Assembly (NCBI RefSeq): GCF_000949135.2
Contig: NZ_JTAN02000012.1
Coordinates: forward strand, 310,001 to 374,000
Origin: Burkholderia sp. USMB20
Lineage (GTDB): Bacteria > Pseudomonadota > Gammaproteobacteria > Burkholderiales > Burkholderiaceae
Length of the DNA: 64,000 nucleotides
Direction of reading: 5' to 3'
A program made the translations under genes and the position numbers. A model generated the notes under the pieces. That model ran no database searches and was not told where the DNA came from. It saw only the letters and a list, made by a program, of their open reading frames with translations. The first letter of the stretch is position 1; each line of letters starts with the position of its first letter. Positions 58,005-64,000 of this stretch are shown here, piece after piece.

Positions 58005-58514
58005 ATGACCGATTCCCATCGCCACGCGCTCGAACAATGGACGTTCGACGCGTGGCCGCCGGCCGTCGTTGCGCTGTTCGACGGCACCGCGCTCGAACGC
58101 CATGCCGACTTCGCCGCATCGCTGATCGTCGCGACCGACGACGGCCAGCTGCGCACGACGCTGCTCAGCGTCGGCGAGATCCACGCGCGCGACGCGCATA
58201 CGCTGCTGCTCGCGCTCTGGCCGCAATCGCGCGCGGCGCGCGCGCTGACACAACGGCGCGCGGCCGCGTTGACGCTCGTCGCGGACGGCGCATTCTTTCA
58301 GGCACAACTGAGGATCGAGCCGCTCGAAGGGGACTTCGGGGGCCTTGCCGGATTCGCTGCGACGATCGCGCACGGCGATGCGCAGCGGGTCGGCTATGCG
58401 CGTCTCGCGACCGGCGTCACGTTTGCGCTGGAAGGGGAGGCGCGCGCCGAGGTGCTCGCGCGCTGGCAGCGCCAGGTCGAGCACCTGCGGCGCGCGGCCG
58501 CGCGGCTTCAGTGA
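58005..58514 (+). CDS. Possible FMN-binding split-barrel protein
   Basis: This 169-residue protein resembles pyridoxamine-phosphate-oxidase-like split barrels, with [40 protein letters not shown] and [18 protein letters not shown] spaced as in flavin-binding barrels. The similarity is judged by pattern alone and no specific reaction is suggested. The C-terminal ~30 residues are Ala/Arg-rich. Its 3' end overlaps the convergent helicase gene by 7 bp. Confidence 0.6.
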   Translation: MTDSHRHALEQWTFDAWPPAVVALFDGTALERHADFAASLIVATDDGQLRTTLLSVGEIHARDAHTLLLALWPQSRAARALTQRRAAALTLVADGAFFQAQLRIEPLEGDFGGLAGFAATIAHGDAQRVGYARLATGVTFALEGEARAEVLARWQRQVEHLRRAAARLQ

Positions 58515-59950
58515 CCGCGCTGGCCGCTGCGCGACGAACGGTTGCGGTTCGCGTGCGGCGCGTTGCCGTTCGCGGGGCGCGCGCCGTTGCCGCCTGACGG
58601 GCGGCGCCACGCCGCGTTGCCGCTCGCACCGCCGGCCGCGCGCGGCTGGCCGCCTTCGCGGCCTTCGGCTGCGCATTGCCGTCGCGCTTCGCGCCGGCTG
58701 GCCGAGCCGCCGGCACGCGGCTGGCGATTGCCGCCACCGCCACCACCACCGTTACCGCCGCGCGGCTGCTGGCCGCGGCGTTGCTGGATCGGCTCAGGCT
58801 TCGCGGTCGGATCGGGTTCGAAGCCCGCGATCACTTCCTGCGGAATCTCGCGCTTGATCAGCCGCTCGATGTCGCGCAGCAGCTGCTTCTCGTCGACGCA
58901 CACGAGCGACACGGCTTCGCCGGTCGCGCCTGCACGGCCCGTGCGGCCGATCCGGTGCACGTAGTCTTCCGGCACGTTCGGCAGGTCGAAGTTGACGACG
59001 TGCGGCAACTGGTCGATGTCGATCCCGCGCGCGGCGATGTCGGTCGCGACCAGCACCTGCAGCGTGCTGTTCTTGAATTCCGCGAGCGCGCGCGTGCGGG
59101 CCGACTGGCTCTTGTTGCCGTGGATCGCCATCGCGCTGATGCCGTCCTTCGTCAGCTGCTCGGCGAGCCGGTTCGCGCCGTGCTTGGTGCGCGTGAACAC
59201 GAGCACCTGGAACCAGTTGTGTTCGCGGATCAGGTGCGTGAGCAGCTCGCGCTTGCGATCGCGGTCGACCGGGTGGATCTTCTGCGCGACGCTTTCCGCG
59301 GTGGTGTTGCGGCGCGCGACTTCGATCAGCGCCGGCGAATCGAGCAGGTTGTCGGCGAGCGACTTGATCTCGTCGGAGAAGGTCGCCGAGAACAGCAGGT
59401 TCTGGCGCTGCGGCGGCAGCTTCGCGAGCACGCGCTTGATGTCGTGGATGAAGCCCATGTCGAGCATCCGGTCGGCTTCGTCGAGCACGAGGATGTCGAG
59501 ATCCGACAGGTCGATCGTCTTCTGCTGCATGTGATCGAGCAGACGCCCCGGCGTCGCGACGACGATGTCGACGCCGCGCTTGAGCGCATCGATCTGCGGA
59601 TTGATGCTGACGCCGCCGAACATCACGGTCGAGCGCAGCTTCAGGTACTTGCTGTACGCGCGCACGCTTTCCTCGACCTGGGCGGCGAGTTCGCGCGTCG
59701 GCGTGAGGATCAGCGCGCGCACCGCGCGCTTCGCGCCGCGATGCTCGGCGTAGAACGTGTGCAGGCGCTGCAGGATCGGCAACGTGAAGCCGGCGGTCTT
59801 GCCGGTGCCGGTCTGTGCGCCGGCGAGCAGGTCGCCGCCGCCGAGGACGGCGGGGATCGCCTGCTGCTGGATGGGCGTCGGCGACGTGTAGCCGAGCTCG
59901 TTGACCGCCTTGACCAGCGGTTCGGCCAGGCCGAGAGATTCGAAAGACAT
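58508..59950 (-). CDS. rhlE: DEAD-box RNA helicase, RhlE-type
   Basis: This is an ATP-dependent RNA helicase acting in ribosome assembly and RNA turnover. The N-terminal helicase core spans ~380 residues, with Q-motif region [11 protein letters not shown], Walker [34 protein letters not shown] and [10 protein letters not shown]. The Gly/Arg/Asn-rich tail binds RNA. ATG 59950 (MSFESLGL) is used; 59959 is possible. In the tail, a stretch of likely protein ([14 protein letters not shown]) appears in another frame for ~50 bp and then returns, which suggests two compensating base errors near 58670. Confidence 0.93.
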   Translation of the reverse strand: MSFESLGLAEPLVKAVNELGYTSPTPIQQQAIPAVLGGGDLLAGAQTGTGKTAGFTLPILQRLHTFYAEHRGAKRAVRALILTPTRELAAQVEESVRAYSKYLKLRSTVMFGGVSINPQIDALKRGVDIVVATPGRLLDHMQQKTIDLSDLDILVLDEADRMLDMGFIHDIKRVLAKLPPQRQNLLFSATFSDEIKSLADNLLDSPALIEVARRNTTAESVAQKIHPVDRDRKRELLTHLIREHNWFQVLVFTRTKHGANRLAEQLTKDGISAMAIHGNKSQSARTRALAEFKNSTLQVLVATDIAARGIDIDQLPHVVNFDLPNVPEDYVHRIGRTGRAGATGEAVSLVCVDEKQLLRDIERLIKREIPQEVIAGFEPDPTAKPEPIQQRRGQQPRGGNGGGGGGGNRQPRAGGSASRREARRQCAAEGREGGQPRAAGGASGNAAWRRPSGGNGARPANGNAPHANRNRSSRSGQRGH

Positions 59951-60005
59951 AGATACCACTCTTGAGTTTTATGATCGGCGACGCCTCGCGCGGCCAGCGC
60001 GGGGA

Positions 60006-61317
60006 ACGGCGTCGCAAAAAAGCAAAGGGGCGCGGAACGCAGGTCGCTCACCTGTTGCGGCGAGATCGGCGTACCGTTGTTGCCCCACGACATCCGGATA
60101 TACGTGACGACTGCCGCGACTTCCTGGTTCGACAGCGACTGTGCGAACGGCGGCATCCCGTACGGACGCGGATTCTTGAACGTGCTCGGCGGATAGCCGC
60201 CATTCAGCACCATGCGGATCGGGTTGACCGCCGATTCCATCACGATCGAATGGTTGCCCGCGAGCGGCGGATACGCCGGCGGCTTGCCCGCGCCGGTTTC
60301 GGCGTGGCAGGTCGCGCAGTTGTCCGCGTAGATCTTCTTGCCCTGGTCGAACAGCGTGTTGCCGAACTGCTTCGACGGCTCGTACTGCATGTTCTTCGGC
60401 GCTTCAGCCTTCTGCGGGATCGACTTCAGGTACGTCGACATCGCGCGCGTATCTTCGTCGCTCATGTACTGCAGGCTGTTGTGCACGACGTCGGCCATCG
60501 GGCCGAACACCGCACCCTTGTTCGACACGCCGGCCTGCAGCAGGTCCGACAGCTCCTGCACGTGCCAGTCGCCGAGGCCGAGTTCCTTGTCGTTCGTCAG
60601 CGACGGCGCATACCAGTTCTGCAGCGGGATCAGGCCGCCCGCGAAGGCTGCCGAGTTCACCGGGCCGCCCATCATGTTGATCGACGTGTGGCACATCGAG
60701 CAGTGGCCGAGGCCTTCGACGAGGTACGCGCCGCGGTTCCATTCGACCGACTTGGTCGGATCCGGCTTGTACTCGCCTTCCTTGAAGAACAGCGTGCGCC
60801 AGCCGATCAGCAGGTTGCGGTTGTTGAACGGGAACTTCAGTTCGTGCGGACGGCTCGGCACCGAGACCGGCGGGACCGAACGCAGGTACGCGTAGATCGC
60901 GTCCGAGTCGGCGCGCGTGACCTTCGTGTAGCTCGCGAACGGGAAGCCCGGGTAGAGCAGGCTGCCGTCCTTCGAACGGCCGGTGTGCATCGCGCGGTAG
61001 AAGTCGTCCGACGTCCACTTGCCGATGCCGTCCTTGTCGTCCGGCGTGATGTTCGGCGTGTACATCGTGCCGAACGGCGTCGCCATCGGCAGGCCGCCCG
61101 CGAACGACTTGCCGCCGCGCACGGTGTGGCACGCGATACAGTCGCCGACGCGCGCGAGGTATTCGCCCTTCTTGATCAGCGCGGCCTGGTCGGCCGGCGT
61201 GGCCGCGACGGCGGCAGCGCCGTGCAGCGTGTCGTTGCCCGGCCACAGGACCGGCACGAGGGCGGCGGCCGCGACGATCGCGACAGCCGAGAGTGCAAAC
61301 AGGGACTTGCGTTTCAT
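60006..61317 (-). CDS. Triheme cytochrome c, dehydrogenase-linked (3' end uncertain)
   Basis: This exported cytochrome c starts at ATG 61317 with a signal peptide. Three haem sites, CIACH, CSMCH and CATCH, lie at roughly residues 60, 210 and 335, like the cytochrome subunit of gluconate or alcohol dehydrogenases that feeds electrons to quinone. After SDLRSAPL near 60020 the protein no longer looks like the family. The frame stays open to 59710 inside rhlE, giving a 535-residue product. I place the likely end near 60006; one missing base would explain the read-through. It lies 19 bp after the diheme gene. Confidence 0.85.
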
Positions 61318-61336
61318 TGTGTCTGTCTCCCTTGCC

Positions 61337-62101
61337 TTATTGCGGTTCGCTGCCGCAGGCGAGCGGAGTCTTCATCGAACGCGCCGGGGCCGGCACGGGG
61401 TTGGCGGGCGCCGGTTGCGCGGCGAGCCATGCGGTCACGGCCGTCACGTCTTCGTCGGAAAGCTTCGCGGCGATGTCGTGCATGCAATCCGGTGCCTTCG
61501 CGTGGCGGTTGCCCGAGCGCCATGCGCCGAGCTGTGCGCTCAGGTAATCGGCGTGCAGGCCGACGAGGCCCGGGATCGCCGGCTGCATGCCGGTCAGCCC
61601 TGCGCCGTGGCAGGCCACGCAGGCCGGCAGCTTGCGCGACGGATCGCCTTGCGTGACGAGCTGCTTGCCGCGCGCGAGCGTGGCAGCCGGCAGCGTCGGC
61701 TTGGCCGGCGTCGGGTACGGCGGACGCTCGGCCGAGAAGTGCTCGGCGATTTCCTTCAGGTAATCGTCGTTCAGGTAGGTCAGCAGATAGTTCATCGGCG
61801 GGTACTTGCGCCGGCCATCACGGAAGTTGACGAGCTGGTTGTACAGGTACTCCGCCGGCTTGCCGGCAAGACGCGGGAAATAGTCGTTGTCCGTGCCCTG
61901 GCCGTGAACGCCGTGACATGCGGTACAGCCGCGCACACGCTCGGCCATCGTATCGGGTGCCTTGAGCGGCGCCTGCTGGGCGTGCGCTTGCTCCGTGGGC
62001 TTGGTCTGCGCTTGGGCAGCGCTCATAAGGCCCGCGCCACCGATCAGGAGAACGGCAAGCAACGGACGGAAGAGGCGTCTTGAAGACACACGAGACTCCA
62101 T
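61337..62101 (-). CDS. Diheme cytochrome c (c4-like)
   Basis: This 254-residue periplasmic electron carrier has a signal peptide ending near SAAQAQ and two haem sites, CTACHGVHGQG and CVACHGAGLTG, each with a following Met-type region (FPRLAGKPAEYLYNQL and IPGLVGLHADYLSAQL). That two-domain layout matches cytochrome c4. It is upstream of the triheme cytochrome, 19 bp apart, so the pair is probably co-transcribed as an electron-transfer module. No dehydrogenase catalytic subunit is adjacent. Confidence 0.9.
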   Translation of the reverse strand: MESRVSSRRLFRPLLAVLLIGGAGLMSAAQAQTKPTEQAHAQQAPLKAPDTMAERVRGCTACHGVHGQGTDNDYFPRLAGKPAEYLYNQLVNFRDGRRKYPPMNYLLTYLNDDYLKEIAEHFSAERPPYPTPAKPTLPAATLARGKQLVTQGDPSRKLPACVACHGAGLTGMQPAIPGLVGLHADYLSAQLGAWRSGNRHAKAPDCMHDIAAKLSDEDVTAVTAWLAAQPAPANPVPAPARSMKTPLACGSEPQ

Positions 62102-62478
62102 GTTTATTCGTCGGGGACCTGTCCGGGCTACGATCGGCTCGGCGCATGGACGGCAGGACAGCCGGGCTGCTGCGACGCGGCATTCTATCATCGATGGGTA
62201 ATGACGGCTATTTGGCAAAAGGTCATCGGTTCCTGCCTGTTTACGACTTGCGACAATTTGACGCGCTATCTGCACGCATCGTGTGAACCGGCGTGCGCTT
62301 TGGCCATCGAAGACCGTACACTCGCGGGTCGCGCGGCGCCGCCTCCGCCGCAGATCCAGTCATTTCTCCCGTTTCCGGATTCATCGATGACGTTCCTTAC
62401 CGTGCCGTTGCCGTCTTCCCGCTGTCGTTCCACTTGCCGCCGCGCCGCCGGCCGGCCGTTCCCGGGAGGGTGCGCGCG
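62102..62478. other. Divergent intergenic region, cytochrome pair / copD
   Basis: This 377-bp stretch has no supported gene. Its middle (about 62165-62290) is less GC-rich than surroundings and has a minus-strand TAGAAT (62183-62188) that could serve the cytochromes, without a matching -35. A GGGAGGG ribosome site precedes copD. Confidence 0.5.
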
Positions 62479-63411
62479 ATGAGGATCGACAGCTTGTGGA
62501 TCGGCCAGGTCGCGCTCGCGGCATTGATGGACGCGACGTTCGCGATGGCGGTCGGCTCGGCGCTGCTCAAGGCGTGGCTCGGCAAGGACGGCGCGCGGCC
62601 GGTCGTCGCGCCGTCGCATCCCGCATGGCTGCGCGCGCAACATTCGCTGGTCGCGGCGGCGCTCGCGCTCGTGCTCGCCGATCTCGGCTGGCTCGTGTAC
62701 GAAGCCGCGGCGATGAGCGGCGCGGGGCTCGGCGGTGCGTTCGCCGCGATTCCCGTCATGCTCACGCAGACCCACGCGGGCTTCGCGTGGAGCGTCGCGT
62801 TCGCCGGCGCCGTGGCGCTCGCGATCGTCGCGCTCGCGAAGCCGGACGGCCCGGTCGCGCACGCGGTGCTGTGGCTCGCGGTGATCGTGGTCGCGGTCGG
62901 CAAGGCGTCGCTCGGCCATGCGGCCGATACCGGCCCGCTGTCCGCGGCGGTCGGCGTGCAGACGCTGCACCTGCTCGCCACCGCGGTGTGGGGCGGCCTC
63001 GTGCTCGCGGGCGGGCTCGCGGTGCTGCCGGTGCTCGGCTCGTCGGTCGCGCGCGGCGCGCTGATCCGGATCGGCCAGCACCTGTCGCGTACGTCGGTGA
63101 TCGCGGTCGTCTTCGTGCTCGGCACGGGCGTGCTCAATGCACTGCGCGGGCTCGGCGGCTCGGTCGCGCCGCTCGACGGCAGCACGTGGGGGCGCGTGCT
63201 GCTGCTCAAGCTGCTGCTCGTCGCGCTCGCGCTCGTGCTCGGCGGGTTGAACCGCTTCTCCGCGCTGCCGCGCCTGCGCCGTACCGCGTCGACCGAGGAT
63301 GCGCACACGTTCCGCAACATCCTGCATCTCGAGGCGCTGACGATGATCGGCGTGTTCGTCGCGGCCGCCGTGCTGGCGTCCAGCGTGCCGGGGTTCGCGG
63401 CGCTCGGCTGA
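62479..63411 (+). CDS. CopD-family membrane protein
   Basis: This 310-residue inner membrane protein has about eight helices of the CopD type. Members are linked to copper uptake or resistance, usually with a CopC partner. The pattern GHAADTGPLSAAVGVQTLHL with conserved His fits the family, as does VWGGLVLAGGLAVLPVL. No copC is adjacent. ATG 62479 has GGGAGG 9-10 bases upstream. It is divergent from the cytochrome genes, and copper delivery to an oxidase would be a reasonable but unproven link. Confidence 0.8.
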   Translation: MRIDSLWIGQVALAALMDATFAMAVGSALLKAWLGKDGARPVVAPSHPAWLRAQHSLVAAALALVLADLGWLVYEAAAMSGAGLGGAFAAIPVMLTQTHAGFAWSVAFAGAVALAIVALAKPDGPVAHAVLWLAVIVVAVGKASLGHAADTGPLSAAVGVQTLHLLATAVWGGLVLAGGLAVLPVLGSSVARGALIRIGQHLSRTSVIAVVFVLGTGVLNALRGLGGSVAPLDGSTWGRVLLLKLLLVALALVLGGLNRFSALPRLRRTASTEDAHTFRNILHLEALTMIGVFVAAAVLASSVPGFAALG

Positions 63412-63471
63412 CGGTCGGGTCGGCGCGGCGCAGGGCCGGGTGCCCGCGCGCCGCGAGCCGCGGATGCAAGA

Positions 63472-63494
63472 ACGGCCGCCTGTCGGGCGGCCGT
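63472..63494. terminator. Hairpin between convergent copD and dgoD
   Basis: A perfect 9-bp stem ACGGCCGCC/GGCGGCCGT with a 5-nt loop lies between the two stops. It has no T tract, so termination is inferred from position. Confidence 0.5.
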
Positions 63495-63550
63495 CTCGAA
63501 GCCGATGCGCGGCATGCCCGCCGCGCAACGCGTCTCATCTCACCACGGCA

Positions 63551-64000
63551 TCACCACTCGGCGACGCTGCCGTCCGCGTGGCGCCACACCGGGTTGCGCC
63601 AGCGGTGGCCCGTCTTCGCCATCTCGCGCACCTTCTCCTCGTTGACGTCGATGCCGAGCCCCGGGCCCTGCGGGATCGCGACGAAGCCGTCCTCGTAGCG
63701 GAACACCTCGGGGTTGCGCAGGTAGTCGAGCAGGTCGTTGCCCTGGTTGTAGTGGATGCCGAGGCTCTGTTCCTGGATGAACGCGTTGTAGCTGACCGCG
63801 TCGAGCTGCAGGCATGCGGCCAGCGCGATCGGGCCGAGCGGGCAGTGCAGCGCGAGCGCGACGTCGTAGCTTTCCGCGAGCGTCGCGATCTTGCGGCACT
63901 CGGTGATGCCGCCCGCGTGCGACGCATCGGGCTGGATGATGTCGACGTAGCCGCCCGCGAGGATGTGCTTGAAGTCCCAGCGCGAGTAGAGCCGCTCGCC
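63551..64000 (-). CDS. dgoD: D-galactonate dehydratase, C-terminal part (runs off window)
   Basis: This is the last 149 residues of an enolase-superfamily acid-sugar dehydratase, ending [15 protein letters not shown], which closely follows the DgoD C-terminus. Earlier motifs are [20 protein letters not shown], which holds a superfamily catalytic region, and [15 protein letters not shown] with the catalytic His. [20 protein letters not shown] is also typical. The enzyme removes water from galactonate in the De Ley-Doudoroff pathway. It was not visible as a start-to-stop frame because its start is beyond 64000. It is convergent with copD. Confidence 0.9.
   Translation of the reverse strand, partial: GERLYSRWDFKHILAGGYVDIIQPDASHAGGITECRKIATLAESYDVALALHCPLGPIALAACLQLDAVSYNAFIQEQSLGIHYNQGNDLLDYLRNPEVFRYEDGFVAIPQGPGLGIDVNEEKVREMAKTGHRWRNPVWRHADGSVAEW

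Overview
The window is high-GC (roughly two-thirds G+C) proteobacterial chromosome. Gene content and order (lptD-surA-pdxA-rsmA, glyQ-glyS-gmhB-plsC, lnt-corC, ybeY-ybeZ-miaB, an FMN riboswitch ahead of ribB, glpDKF with glpR, and an OmpC-type porin) point to Burkholderia, most likely the B. cepacia complex and a primary-chromosome, core-genome stretch. This assignment rests on remembered gene order and protein style, not on a search. No transposase, integrase, rRNA, tRNA or CRISPR array was found.

Layout. 1-5.4 kb: cytochrome bo3 quinol oxidase operon cyoABCD, with cyoA split by a 1.6-kb piece of an unrelated anion ABC transporter operon flanked by an exact 77-bp direct repeat. 5.5-10.6 kb: membrane desaturase, fdhD, a nitrate-reductase-associated protein, a YciA-type thioesterase and an Atm1-type ABC exporter. 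10.6-18.4 kb: peptidoglycan-recycling pair amgK-murU, divergent from lptD-surA-pdxA-rsmA, which ends at a strong terminator. 18.4-30.4 kb: EamA permease, gloA, a minus-strand glyQ-glyS-gmhB-plsC-ygjP run, a frame-damaged TPR/glycosyltransferase gene, lnt and corC. 30.7-35 kb: small lipoprotein, chaC, ybeY, ybeZ, miaB. 35-40.4 kb: LysR/MFS pair, XRE-cupin regulator, FMN riboswitch-ribB, HAD phosphatase.

40.5-48.9 kb is the most distinctive region. On the minus strand are an inositol-dehydrogenase-like protein (Gfo/Idh/MocA family), a porin, an IolI-like isomerase, a second xylose-isomerase-fold protein and a LacI-type regulator. Divergent from the regulator are a membrane di-iron oxygenase, a Rieske ferredoxin and a ferredoxin reductase. 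This is the gene set expected for opening O-methylated or amino-inositols, as in rhizobial rhizopine (moc) catabolism. A 14-bp element occurs in opposite orientation upstream of both transcription units and is a candidate operator for the LacI protein.

48.9-55 kb: a 9-unit GACTCG repeat, then glpF, glpK, glpD, two small genes and glpR. 55-64 kb: gamma-glutamyltransferase-like protein, a ferritin-like di-iron protein, an RhlE-type helicase, two multiheme cytochromes c, a CopD-family membrane protein and the 3' part of dgoD running off the end.

Sequence quality. The cyoA chimera, a cluster of frame breaks at about 26.72-26.94 kb, a frame break at the end of lnt and two smaller suspected breaks (rhlE tail, triheme cytochrome end) suggest a draft-grade assembly. 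Broken genes here should be treated as possible artefacts until reads are inspected.
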